A stretch of DNA of 64,000 bases from Lineus longissimus. Taxonomy: Eukaryota > Nemertea > Pilidiophora > Heteronemertea > Lineidae. The notes beneath the pieces are model-generated. The model was not told the origin of the DNA. It did not search any database and worked only from the letters and a program-made list of their open reading frames with translations. This document shows, in pieces, positions 1 through 11,300 of this stretch. The translations under genes and the position numbers were made by a program. Every line of letters begins with the position of its first letter. The stretch's first letter is position 1. The stretch is from NCBI RefSeq assembly GCF_910592395.1, contig NC_088321.1, positions 5,890,001 to 5,954,000 on the forward strand. The letters run 5' to 3'.

Positions 1-300
1 TCGGATTGTCCTCACAACTCGTCATCTAATCCTAGTTTTTAGCTCGCTTTCCCATTTCTTATAGTACCATTTCCTATTGTCCATTTCTTTCAGACAATTC
101 ATTGCTGCTGCTGAAATTCGGGCACCAAGTCTCTTGAGCTTCAGTGGAATGGACTTTCCCCGTGTATTGTTCATGGTGTGGATTGCTGCATGAACACGAC
201 TGCGATAGTTTTTAAGGTGAGTCACGTTTTTTGGGGCAATCAAATTCAATTGCCGATTGGCACTCTCACAGGCCTGTGTGTTTGTCGCATGTCATATATT

Positions 301-1143
301 TTGGCTCACCTGTGAGCCTTTAGCATCACGCAGTGTCCGTCGGTCGTTGTCGTCGTCGTCGTTAGACATGGGTGGCACGTTTTGTAACTGCTCAAGCTTT
401 TGAACTCTAACTCCGTACACATGTACCCCTAGGTGACCGCTACTCAGAGACCGAATCGGGGCCTCATATGATACAAGGTTTTGCCACCAGGGGGCCAGAG
501 GTCAAAAATGGAAAAATTGTGTTTTCTCCCGTATCACCGGTCTGAAAAATTTGAAAAAAATATGGTAGGTACTTCTACCAATGGGACATCGAATATCCTC
601 CGGGTTTTTGATTTTACCTACTTTTGAAGCTCACAGAGGTCAAAGTTTGTCGGCAGTAACACCGTTAGTCGGTGGTGGCACGTTTCGTAACCACTTCAGC
701 CAGAGATCTCAAACTTGGTACAAATGTACCCCTGGGTGACCCCTACTCAGAGACCGAATCTTGGCGTAATACAATTCACAGTTTGGCCAATAGGAGGCCA
801 ACACCACCTGCCTCCGATCATACCAGCCGACTGAAACATATGTTATTCTTGGCGACTTCAACATGAATTCAATAGTGGGAGGTGAACATTTCAATGCCAA
901 ACTTGAAAAATTCTTTCTCCAGGAATATAACATGAAGCAAACAGTCACTGAAGAAACAACTGATTACCACACCAAATTAGACCTTGTATTTACAAATGAA
1001 CATCATGTGGATCATACAGGGGTCATTGACAATCGCTGGTCTGACCATAAAATGATATATACAGCTTTACCAATGTCAGAATCACTGACCCCATAGCCTT
1101 CCCTTTGACACAGGTGAGCTCATGGTCCCTGGACCATTTCATT
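301..1143 (+). mobile_element. Helentron-like (HINE-like) element with endonuclease remnant, inserted in the Mutator-like gene
   Basis: The left end is the perfect palindrome GGCTCACCTGTGAGCC followed by a GTC-rich tract. About 1.5 core units follow (GTAACTGC..., a CCACCAGGGGGC word at 484-495, AGAGGTCAAA). Next comes an endonuclease coding remnant (812-1096), then CAGGTGAGC and the palindrome ATGGTCCCTGGACCAT (1122-1137), ending in TTTCATT. The transposase reading frame is broken exactly here and resumes on the other side. No target-site duplication is evident, as expected of Helitron-type insertion. The same layout recurs in inverse orientation at 38280-39022. Confidence 0.7.
812..1096 (+). 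pseudogene. C-terminal part of an endonuclease/exonuclease/phosphatase domain (Helentron-type)
   Basis: An open frame reads YVILGDFNM, then a stretch ending TDYHTKLDLVFTN, then VIDNRWSDHKMIY, stopping at TAG 1094-1096. GDFN, a (I/L)D-VFT strand and SDHK are the late motifs of the EEP nuclease fold: catalytic Asp/Asn, the Asp strand and the terminal Asp-His. The stop follows the nuclease fold directly. In LINEs this domain is N-terminal and is followed by reverse transcriptase; in Helentrons (Helitron2) it is at the C-terminus. It sits about 25 bp before the element's terminal palindrome. A shorter copy lies at 38286-38432 on the other strand. It is a fragment without the first half of the domain, so inactive. 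Confidence 0.65.
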
Positions 1144-2100
1144 TAGACATGTTTTGATCAACTTCATCTCCAGTATGCTTCTCACTAGAAGCTTGTCAGC
1201 ATCACTCATGTTGAGGTCCTTGGCTGACAACTCCAAGTTGCCTAGTTTGCATGCACTCCAACAAGAACCTTGGCCATCGCATACGGTTGTTTCGGTTGAA
1301 CACTGGCTGCAGTCACCGTCGGAACAAGCGATCAGATTGTCCACTATTGTGGCGAAGTTTTCACCAATTTGGTCAGTGTCCCCATGATACTTTTTAAACA
1401 GGGTATCGAAAATTGTGGATGCACGGATTGCAATGTCACTGGAGAGACATTTCTTCGCCTCTGCTGCATCAGGTGCCTTCATACCAGCAAACATTCCCTT
1501 TGAAAATTGGGCTCTCATGCCTTTTCGAAATTGGGCTTGACCCAAATGATATGTATCCGACATCCTTTCTACTTTTAAGGCCTTCCCAAGAAAGGTGCTG
1601 AAAGCATCCTCCATGCCGGCACTACATCTACCGTCGCCGTCGGTTTTACAGCAATGAACAAGTAAGTGATTAGCTGCCAACTCTAAGCCAACCATATTTC
1701 CAATGTCATATTCCCTGAGAACTTGATAATCTGGAAGATTCGCCTTGCATCCACCATGTGCTTCATCTGTGCCACACTTAGGTTGGAACCCTCTTCCTAA
1801 AAGCCTACTGCAATGATTTTGTGGGACGGTGTCTCATTTTCACAAACTAATCCCACCGCTTGAGTTGCGGTTTGACCGGGCCTACTTCGTCTGGCAATAG
1901 TAACACTATTGTAGACTGTATCCATTTGAACACTGACTCCTGATTGATCACATCTCATTCTTTTCACCTCTTTTAGATAATCCTGTTGTCTCTTCAAGTC
2001 ATCCTTATTCAGTTCAACAGTTTCCATCCCAACCCTGTTGACAGTGTTTTGTAAACTTGATTTCGACATTGGTGGAACATTTGCTATTGACAGTAGTGTC

Positions 2101-2621
2101 TAGGTAACCGGAAAAACGCCGACCGACCGACCGACCGACCGACTGACCTGCCAACCTACCGTCATATGCAGTCTCCCTTTCGCTTCTCTATAGCACATGT
2201 ATCTGTGTAGTGCCCAGCGCAATGGACGTGATGGAGTCCGACGTGTCTGACAGCAGCATCTCCAGCATTATACCGGGAAAACGAGCCCACGCGGTAAGGA
2301 ACTGATAACGATACTCTAAAGATATGCTCGGTCTACATGGTCGGTGGATATAAAAACATGATTTGGGCCTAATATATGCACTGTAGTTTTTCTACTCGAG
2401 TGTCTCGACCGATGCAATGCATGAACTGCAATGCGCAACATGCATTTGTTGTCATTTGACCAGCGCACGTGCGCTTGTTTACAATTTCATTTCATATGAC
2501 CTGCTATCGTGGATTGGATATATCACATTGACTTATGAGTAGGTTGGCAGGTCAGTCGGTCGGTCGGTCGGTCGGTCGGTCGGTCGGTCGGTCGGTCGGT
2601 CGGCGTTTTTCCGGTTACCTA
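2101..2621. mobile_element. TIR element with tetranucleotide-repeat arms, inserted in the Mutator-like gene
   Basis: The terminal inverted repeat starts TAGGTAACCGGAAAAACG, then runs through (CCGA)n/(TCGG)n (2117-2152 and about 2555-2604) into CTGACCTGCCAACCTAC. Arms are about 60-95 bp. TGTC flanks both ends (2097-2100 and 2622-2625), a 4-bp target duplication. The interior has no transposase, but a short plus-strand ORF begins at ATG 2222, reads MDVMESDVSDSSISSI and meets a good donor (GCG|GTAAGG, about 2295). It may be the first exon of a deleted autonomous parent. Superfamily unassigned. Confidence 0.75.
2222..2294 (+). other. Putative first exon kept inside the TIR element
   Basis: ATG 2222 opens a Ser/Asp-rich frame (MDVMESDVSDSSISSIIPG) ending at a consensus-like donor GTAAGG. 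It is short, so this is inference. A promoter and first exon surviving in an internally deleted element would be consistent with derivation from a spliced autonomous transposon. Confidence 0.3.
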
Positions 2622-3654
2622 TGTCCTAGTCTTTGATTGGCTACCAATTTCCTGAGAAGCCAGTGCCAATGCAACATTTATTTCACCCTGCTTTGCACCA
2701 CGACCTTGCTTCTCTATTTCATTATAGAGTTTAGAATAATGCTTCCCACAAGCAAAATTACAATTTGCACACCTCAGTGCCCAGCGAGCACTAGCACCCT
2801 TCTTGATGTCATGTTCTATCTCAAACTTTGGAATGTCACAGTGACCAATAAAGTTAAAATGGAGCTCTGCACACCCATTCAGCATTTCAAGAATTTTAAA
2901 TTTGCTGGCAACAATGTTAATATCCTCAGTTGGTTTAACATCCGTATTGTCCTTTGCAGCATCCTGTCCCCTCCGGCGAAGTATCTTCAGTGGGCTGACC
3001 GTGTTCTCGACCGTCGGTGCGTCCGATCGCTCACGCACAACATTGTTGTAATCCTCATGACTGAAACGAGACCAGCTATCATCGGTTTTCTCCGGAGGCA
3101 TTGTCCTGCTGTAGGGCGAGTGGTAAGAGTGACCAACTTGAAATCCACGGCTTGGCTTTTTGCTGAGCTTAGGCATCTTGAGATGAAGTTTACTCTGTGG
3201 AGTCCACATGTAAAGTGACCCCCCCCCGGAGCATACCTAGTTGAAGCTTGAGGATATTGGGATGGTTCATCTTTGTGCTTCTTTGTACTGATGAGTTGCT
3301 AAGATAAACAAATATTTTAGCCATAAAAAAAGTCATATCCTAATTAAAAAACAAACATGTGGTACACATGTGTCCTTTGGTCTTTCAAGTTGAGAATGTG
3401 AGTAAATGAGGTTTCTCAGGGTCAAAGGGGTTCACTTTGAATTGGCCACACATGCTCTTTGCTGGCCATATGAAGTTCAAACTTGATAGGTAGGCAAGTG
3501 TGAATCTGAAGTAATCTGGAATTGTGACTTTTTGAAAATTCAGACCCGGTGTTCTTGAGACAATTTCTATAATCCGTTGTCATGGTAACTGCCCAAACTT
3601 AGAAACCTGGCCCTGGGACATCCAACAATGACCATATGAACTCAAAAACTCTTT

Positions 3655-4002
3655 CTTTCTAATAATAAATAATTATGAGACTTATATAGCACTAAATCCA
3701 ACTGGTTTCAGTCGCTCAAAGTGCTTCACATTACCCCTAGCTATTGGCCTGTACATTCTTAGTTCAAGCTCGACTCTCTGGGAGTATTACAGGTCCGAGC
3801 TACAGCTATACAGCGCTCAGGACTAACATTCATAGTGTGCCAACTCTGCCAGCTAGGTACACATTTACTCCTGGGTGGAGAGAAGCAAGTAGGGTTAAGT
3901 GCCTTGCTCAAAGACACAAAGACGAAACAGCAGTGACCCTTCTGAGAATCGGCCAACGACCTCCTGATTATGAGTCCGGTGCTCTTACCACTACGTCACT
4001 GA
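3655..4002 (-). mobile_element. tRNA-derived SINE with (ATT)-rich 3' tail
   Basis: Read on the minus strand from 4002: an A-box-like TAGTGGTAAGAGCACCGGAC, then ACTCATAATC and a diverged B box. A conserved body (AAGGCACTTAACCC, CCAGGAGTAAATGTG) follows. The 3' part is GTGAAGCACTTTGAGCGACT...GCTATATAAGTCTCATAATTATTTATTATT. A tRNA-like head, a unique body and an AT-rich repeating tail are the SINE pattern. The apparent ORFs across it are incidental. Confidence 0.65.
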
Positions 4003-4019
4003 TCTTCCCTGTAATGATG

Positions 4020-5910
4020 TATATATCCTTTATTTCAAACTAACAGTGCTTGGTAGGATTTAATAATTTTTAACAGAAATATTACATGTTCGGTATTTTA
4101 GAATTTGCCACGCCCACATCACTTCAACATAGAATTTGAGGCCGGACATAGCAAGAAGATGAACTCGAATAAAAATTTTATAATTCAATATAATTCAAAA
4201 ATTCCTTTTGCACAGTAATGTGGACATCTCGGGGAATCTGAAAACAGCAGAACATTTGACCTGGGGCCAACATTGGTTCTCTAGTACTATTGGAAACATG
4301 GCGGCATTCTTGCGGGATACTTAAATGTAGACAGATGTTGTCTTATTTTCTCGACCCTTCACATTGTTTACACTTCTTTTGCATGTTTTTGAATCAGTTT
4401 TAAATGAGTTATCATACATTTTAACCCTTAGCAGAGTTGCATTACTCATTCCATGCTATTGAACAGAAATCCAAAAATCGAGACTGATATGTACTGTGTT
4501 GTAGGCCTATCCATAGTGTTGTATGTGATATACTTCATGCCTATGAACTCAGTTGATGTTGGGCCTTACATGCAGTCAGAATTAGTCATTTTATTTCAGA
4601 CTCTTCTACTGGTTGCAGTATCCTGCAAGACCTGGGTCCTGTCAGTTCTCTTCGCAATCTCTGATTGAGGTACTGATGCATCAGATCACTCTTCAAGGAC
4701 AAGGCTGTACCGGCACGATATCTCCTCATTGAGAATGTGACCAATTTAACATCTACTATCTGTTGAGGTGGATTCATAACAAAGCATTTTAGCATTTTTT
4801 CTCTCTTTTTAATGAATCGACATATTTGTCAGATTTCAACGCATTTACAGAGTATAAGCGCAGACCCTTGCGGCATTGGGCACCAGAGCCAATGATGACA
4901 TGTGCCAATATATTGTTATTTCTGATTACATGTATAGTCTTTGTATAAAACAAACTGCTCCATAGTATCAAGTCATATTTGACAAAATTATTAGCTCTTG
5001 AGTTTGGTTTAGCTTCAGAATTAAAAGGTGGGCGTGGCACATTCAGATATAGCTTTGAGTAGATGAACTCCTCAAATTTCTTTAAAAGTCAATATTATTT
5101 AAAACTTTCTTTTGCAGACTGTTGTGAACATCTGGGGGAATCTAGGCAGAAATTCTGACCTGGGGTCAAAACTGGCAGTACTAGGGCAGAGACATGTATT
5201 CATCCACAGGCGGAAGTGTGGCACTGGCACATAGTCCGTACTGAACTGTGAAGCTGTGGTAAATACATGACTGTGATGGGTGAAAGTGGATTTATTCTTC
5301 AATCTTTGGTGGATTCTTAATCTACAGAGCCAGGCCATACGTAACAGGGATATACTTTTTGATAATTAATTTAGGGAAATATTGTGTCAGTGGCCAGTTT
5401 AGAACTTGTATTCTAATAGGCCCAGTCCGCAGGTGACGATTTGATGGCAATCCTGTACACAAATCAATTTTTCTCAGGCAATCGGTATTGGAATGTTTTG
5501 AATTTTTACACATATTTTGATAAAAGCCTCTTCATAACACATGTAAAATTTGGTGAGAATTAAAGCACCCTTGGTGTACTTCTTTCACCAACCTATGTTC
5601 ATTAAAATGTACACAGAATGTACACGCTGGCTAATAGAGGTCTCTGGACTGCAAATTTTTTTTTTGCGTCTCAGTAGTTAAATTGATTCATAGATACAGT
5701 AGTTGTCAGGTTCATAATAATGTTCAGTTATGGATAATTTGATTCTTTTCTGGTATTTTGATTGTGTACAACTCAAAATTTAGCAAGGGGGGATTTGCTG
5801 TGTATTCCACTCTTTGTAATTCGCGCCTTACGTTGGTGGCGCCGTCTGTGTTAAGTTGAATAAACCTCTAGGACCCACATATATAGTAAACCGAGTCTCT
5901 GTTGAACTTT
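4020..5910. other. No recognisable gene or repeat
   Basis: AT-rich sequence with only short ORFs (under 85 codons). None has a recognisable motif, splice pattern or repeat structure. Treated as intergenic. Confidence 0.5.
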
Positions 5911-5912
5911 GA

Positions 5913-6915
5913 TCTAAAGGCCTCCATACACTGCATGACAGAAGTCATTTTGTGGCTTGTTACCAAAAAAAATTTTGCAATGTAGATTTTGTGATCTTTG
6001 GGGGGTGCAAGAATGTCTTTTCAACGTCAAGTCCCCTCTGTACCACGATAGGAACGAAAAGAGGAAAAAGATAGCCAAAATCGCTACTGAATTGGACGTC
6101 ACCGGTAAGGTTCACATTGGTAATGTTGGTAAATATGCCCCGACCAATTTCAATACACGTTTACCCAAGAAATAAATGAACAAAATTTTACTATCCAGTT
6201 TAATATTATTTGCTTGGAAGACAATACAAGAAAATTGGATGTAAACCCTGTGATTTTAACGTAATTCATCCACTACTTAAGAATCCATGTTGGTCGTTTA
6301 AATTAGAATGAGGACAGAGCAAATCGCACGTGGACCCACTTCCCTTTGCGTGGTACACAGGCTACAGGCAAAGATTCTGTGGCAAAATGTAAATGTCATT
6401 CATGTTGATTATACTTGAGTGCTTGTACTGTTTTAATACCCGCCGTTGTTTATGTTAACAGCAGATGACGCAATCAAGATAATCGCATTCGTCTGGTTCG
6501 TCTTCGCCGAATGATGATAATGAGAGACAGACATACCGATGCGACCAGTTCGGTGTCTGCCATGGTTATGAAGTGTGACGTCGGTGTAGAAGAGTTTTGG
6601 TCATTGTTGACGTGGAATGTCATGAATGTGTAGTGACCAGTCAACAACTGTGGAAAGTCACAAAAATATTTGTGGCAAATGGTTATTTCTGTGGCCTGTC
6701 GGGATCATTTTGTAGCAAATATGTGCTACATTATTGACTATTGTCGAGTGTCACCTGGAAACATATGTCGCAGGTGCGTTTTGGACTTCCACATGTCTAT
6801 CAGTGTGTGGAGAAATTTCGACTCCTGTGGAATGTCACCAGAATGTCTTTTGTCGAAGGTGACTTTTGTAGCAGCTGATTTCTACTTTTGTCATGTAGTG
6901 TATGAAGGCCTTTAG
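5913..6915. mobile_element. About 1-kb element with imperfect 33-bp terminal inverted repeats
   Basis: The left end TCTAAAGGCCTCCATACACT continues GCATGACAGAAGT. The right end is its reverse complement with about three mismatches (ACTTTTGTCATGTAGTGTAT, then GAAGGCCTTTAGA). No clear target duplication and no transposase frame. Likely a non-autonomous DNA transposon. Confidence 0.5.
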
Positions 6916-6956
6916 ACCGTATTTGCGTCGTTAAGCGATTCTGAGACTATAAACGT

Positions 6957-7111
6957 GTCTCTATTGAACATTGAACTTCAAGCAATCAGTAATTTTGGTC
7001 ATGTCGCGTTTTGTGCTCTGTGATGTGTCGTTATTTGTCACATCTTAAAACCAATTTCGCAAAAGTCTCTATTGAACATTGAACTTCAAGCAATCAGTAA
7101 TTGTGGTCATG
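6957..7111. repeat. Pair of about 48-bp direct repeats
   Basis: The block CTCTATTGAACATTGAACTT, continuing CAAGCAATCAGTAATTxTGGTCATGTC, occurs at 6957-7005 and again at 7064-7111, about 107 bp apart. A related word (GTCTCTGTTGAACTTTGA) lies just left of the 1-kb TIR element near 5895. Confidence 0.7.
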
Positions 7112-7119
7112 TCTACCGA

Positions 7120-8460
7120 ATCAGGATCTTTCGATTTACCACTAAATGATATTGTGATGTGACGATCATCTTTATTGTACCTAAATCATTGCTCTCCGTT
7201 TTGTGTTGAGATACCATGTTTGCAGTTCCATATAGTGTTCAACTCATTGCCCTTTCAAAAATTTTGCTGCAACTGGACTCAAAGTACTTAACTGTGGACT
7301 TCACTGACACATACGATCATCGATTGTCCAAAGGAAACAGCAGCCACTTAGTTGTATATGAGATGCTTCTTGACCGCCGACTTGGCTGATAGTTATTACG
7401 ACATCATTGGAGACAAAATCTTATTCCTGAGCATAATCGGCGTTCATCATAGAGACAAGGGAGCCGCTATCAAATAATTTAGTAACAATTTTGGAAGTTT
7501 CCATTACGTACACGGCATAGGTTTGAATTGAATAGCCGTCAAAAAGAGCCCCCTGCAAGAGATGATGATGGCTATAAGCACAAGACCAAAAGAACAATCA
7601 GCTGAGTTCTGTCGAGAATTCGAAATATCATGACATATTTGAGATGACGTAACTTTACCACTAGCCGTGATTGTCACATTCACTGAGTATTTTGCATGAA
7701 TAGGCTCTACTCGACGAATGTCTGCTCCCGCCACACAATGAATCATGATCTCACTTTTCATCCAGCCACAGTATAGGAGTGTTATAGGTTTACTTGCAAT
7801 CATTGATGCACATTATTATTTCATCAGAACTATCTGTAACCGATCGATCCAACTGGCATGGCCTTCGCTATCAATTTGGTCGAAATCAAGAACCACAAAT
7901 TACTATCTTGGAACTTGAACACACTTTGAAAGGCTACTTTAAACCTACCTCCACAGCTTCAGTCACCGCCGAAATGGGGGACGATCCCCAAAAAGTATTA
8001 ATGCGAGACAATGTTGATTTAGTACGAGCAGCTGTCCTTTCTTTCCCAGTTAAGTCATGTTCAACAAATTCGAACAATGATCCAGACACTATAAAAACGT
8101 TCGAACCGTATCCTGTCGAAACGATCAATTTAGTTTTTATTGTTCGTTCATTAAGACGTACTTAGTGACGAGGTCGATTGACGTTTTGACTGACTTGTAC
8201 CAACGTCTCTTGTTTGTTCCCTACGGGTTCGTCTTGAGCTGAGCCGTATTTCTAATGACGTTTGTCTCCTATGGAGACAGCGACCACGGTGTCCCAGCAA
8301 ATCGATGGGCTGTACTCATGAAACGATGGTTTAGTTTGGATCATGTGTATTAATGAAATGCATTGAGCACCGAATTAAAATTCGTTCGTTTTAAGGTTTG
8401 CTCACTAAATGTGAATATCAGATAGTCTAGATCTGCTGACGCAAAATTGGATATATGAAA
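7120..8460. other. No recognised gene
   Basis: The longest open frame is 7794-8165 (+, 123 codons). It has no motif I recognise and no supporting splice or codon pattern. The antisense frame 7504-7803 is equally uninformative. Confidence 0.4.
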
Positions 8461-8463
8461 ATT

Positions 8464-8489
8464 CTGATGAGGGTTCGAGCGAACCGAAA
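8464..8489 (+). ncRNA. Hammerhead-ribozyme-like core (candidate only)
   Basis: CTGATGA (8464-8470), then an inverted repeat GGTTCG...CGAACC, then GAAA (8486-8489) reproduce the two conserved strands and helix II of a hammerhead core. One extra G interrupts the junction, and a convincing helix III with a cleavage triplet was not found. Hammerheads of this kind accompany Penelope-like elements. Confidence 0.2.
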
Positions 8490-9413
8490 TTGATCGTGGA
8501 GTATGTATATAGTGTAAATAAACGTCTACATCATGAAGATGTTAGCAACTTTCATTGCGTATATATGGTTGTAACGCTATATGAAAATTCGTTCCTATCA
8601 TGATTATAATGAGATTATAATACTGTCAAACGACTGATTATTTCGAGATAACATGTTAAAAAAATGTGTCAAACATTATATTACACGGATTACCTGTCCC
8701 ACTTACACATTTTTAAGGTTACGTACCTGAATTAAACCAATCAGCTCGCGGTTTCATTTTGAAATCAATGCCTGGTTTCACCATACCAGTTGAATGGTAT
8801 TATTTTACATTTGAAATATAATACTAGTAGTTCTTCTTAACTTGAGAATTTGGTGTGTTGAAAATATTTCAGTCTAAGTTGCTTACTTAATGTGGTTCGG
8901 GGGCTTAGATTAACCCGTTGTGGTCAAAAAGCTGATTGGCGAGTTAAAAATGAATAAATGGGTTGACGTTCATTTCGAGTGCGTAACCTTTATCAGTGTT
9001 GTGTGACATAGCTTTTCGACAACGCGGCCACTAAATAACGACGAGGAATGGTACTTCATCTTAAGTTATTTTCCAGAAATCAACTGGCAAATATTATTCC
9101 GAACATAACTCTTGAGCCTAATACTTGCAGGGCAGAAAAAACCTCACCCAGGGCATAAATCCATGGAATATTTGACAGGTCATTACCATGATCATTTCAG
9201 GGTTTGGGGTCTGACGTTTTTTGGGTCGTTTTGTTTTTAATTCAACCGTCCAGTCACGTTTCCGGGCTTGGTGGGTTGACCTCTTGATTACAACCGACCA
9301 CAATACAATGTAGTCGTTTGCTATTTGACAAACCATTATACCACCGACAGCGAATTCGGTCACTATGGTATGAATCCTTATACATGTTATAAGGTAGGCA
9401 TAAGCTGTTATTG

Positions 9414-9652
9414 TTAAAGAGATCCGGTCGTGCGGCTAGCTGAACGTAGTAAAAAGGACTAAATTGGTGGTTACCTCTGACATGTCTTAATGCAGTCCAT
9501 TGACCGGTGTCAGTAATGTAATGCAACGTTTTGCAATGTTACCGAGATGCCCAGCCAAATTAATCAACTATCTTAGGGGAACTCGAAACTGCTAACATTT
9601 CAATTCAAAAACTCTCCATTTTCATAAGCGTTTCTTGAAGGTTTCCTTTATG
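9414..9652 (+). mobile_element. CTTAAAG-type MITE, copy 1
   Basis: Starts TTAAAGAGATCCGGTCG, includes GGAACTCGAAACTGCTAACA and ends AAGGTTTCCTTTAT. It aligns in order with the copies at 45005-45237 and, inverted, 26471-26742. The left TTAA is present; the right one is degraded. Confidence 0.55.
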
Positions 9653-9659
9653 CGATAGG

Positions 9660-11300
9660 GCATGTTGCCGAGTGATCTCTGACTTGACCGGCAATGTGCA
9701 GATGGCGCAGCTGTTTGATTTGTGCGCTAATCCAGGAAGTGCTGCGTTGCATTACGTCATTGCATGTCAACAGGGCAATTTTGATCGAGTTGTCTGTTTT
9801 GTAAATATGAGCTATGCAAATATGAGCATGTGTTTGGAGTTCAGGAGACTCTTTCAAGGGTCCGGAACGATAGACAGGCGTAAATGAAGGACAAACACAA
9901 AACTAATCAATCAAAATTGATGAGTGATCACCGGATATTGCAGGAGTGTGAATTTGCATCAACACCGATCGACAAGGCTGTCAATCCCCTCTAGAAAACA
10001 TATATTTATGGGGGGTTTCACCTAAGACCTAATTATTACAACTTTTTACAATTGAAGCGAAAATCGAAAACTTTCCTTAAAAACGGCCCGGTATTGAGAG
10101 CTTTTGACGGAATAATAGTCAACATTTCAATTCCAAAACCGCGTAGGGGAAATTATCAGATTCAAGGCACATCAGAAGTATGGCAGAAACAGCTTCAATA
10201 CATAATTCATGATATCAGATGACCAACATTCTGCTGATTGCAAGAATAACAGTCCCGCTAAACAGTGAGAGCAAGCAACGTATTAGTTTTTATGAGCTTT
10301 AGAAAAACTTTTTTTCAGTCTCAGTCAACACGAATATGCATCTCCGTCGAGGTTCTTCGGGGAAACGGGGAGCATATTTGTTTTGAATGAAAAAAAACCT
10401 CTTTCGAAACCTCAAAAACGTTCATTTCAAGAGTACCGACTCCAGTTGGAACAGGTTATGAAATTCACGTCGAGGCGTTTTTTAGCGCCATGGGAAAGCA
10501 CGACTTTTTTTCAAAAGCGCGAAAATGATTAACTCACTTGACAATTTACTTACGGTTCACCTGTCCAATCTTATACCGTTCTTTGTATTTTTCTAGCTTT
10601 GATTTAAATGCAGACAACAACACAGAAGGGACATGACTTTCATTTACTCTAAAAACGGAAGAAACCGGACTGCAAGTGAATTGCGTGGCTCAACCTATCG
10701 CACGGTGCACTTTATAAAGCCTTGATTCAGAGTAAGTAAAGTGCAAATTCAAACTACATAAGAACAATATACATAATCAGGTGGAAAAAAATATATGCAA
10801 GAATTCAAAGTCGTAATATAAGATAAGTCCATAATTCGCATATCCAGCGAAACAGAGTTTATTTTTTCGGTTTTATGTCCAGAAGTGCAAATCTACCGAA
10901 TCAAATATTTTCACAACTGAACTTTGATTCCCCTATGTTATGCTCAATATTGATGAATTTTGATCATTTTCAACTGCTCGAGCCTCATCATTGGTATCAA
11001 AAATAAATTGCTTCTTTATGCCGCAGAATTAGATCGACAGTCATTTCAGGTTAATCGACGCAGGACAGTCACGTCGCCATTCTTTTACATATCATTTTAT
11101 CTTTAAGAGTATTGGACTGGACCTGTTGAAACTGATTAGACTTCGGAACATTGTAGAGAGTCATTGCGCTTATTCCCATGCACTTATATTCAGTAGCTTT
11201 ACCCACTCGATCAAGCTTCAGGAAATGAACGAGATTGCCAGGTACAGTCGTGACAAATTTTCTTGAGAGTTGTACAGTATAGCAAATTTCGGCTTGTGCC
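9660..11300. other. No recognisable gene or repeat
   Basis: Short ORFs only. Around 10020-10110 there is CACCTAAGACCT...AACGGCCCGGTATTG, faintly like the interior of the TTAA MITE (CGGCCCGGTT at 26519), but no ends can be drawn. Confidence 0.4.

Larger units (their letters stand above)
22..3209 (-). pseudogene. Mutator-like transposase homologue, interrupted by two mobile elements
   Basis: Coding blocks on the minus strand run 3209-2626, 2096-1797, 1797-1145 and about 290-22, ending at TGA 19-21. The N-terminal block (about 195 aa) starts basic (MPKLSKKPSRGF) and has a C..C segment (RCANCNFACG). The middle has a D/YNS region (QMDTVYNS) and the HLGQAQFRKGMRAQFSKGMF helix. Further on is a Cys motif (CSDGDCSQCSTETTVC). 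The last block has NRQLNLIAPKNVTH and an Arg-rich C-terminus. This order matches the Mutator-like transposase domain of invertebrate repeat-associated proteins, recognised by eye. Lesions: the TIR element 2101-2621, a one-base frameshift near 1797, and the Helentron-like element 301-1143. Without the TIR element and one 4-bp target duplication, the frame reads straight through that junction. Total length would be about 600 aa. Alternative: a domesticated gene, but the lesions argue against function. Confidence 0.7.

Noticed and set aside
2637-3218. 193-codon plus-strand ORF
   Set aside because: Antisense shadow of the Mutator-like transposase frame, which has recognisable motifs.
3744-4043. 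99-codon plus-strand ORF
   Set aside because: Lies on a tRNA-derived SINE in antisense; no independent support.
7794-8165. 123-codon plus-strand ORF
   Set aside because: No motif, no codon or splice support, and an overlapping antisense ORF of similar quality.
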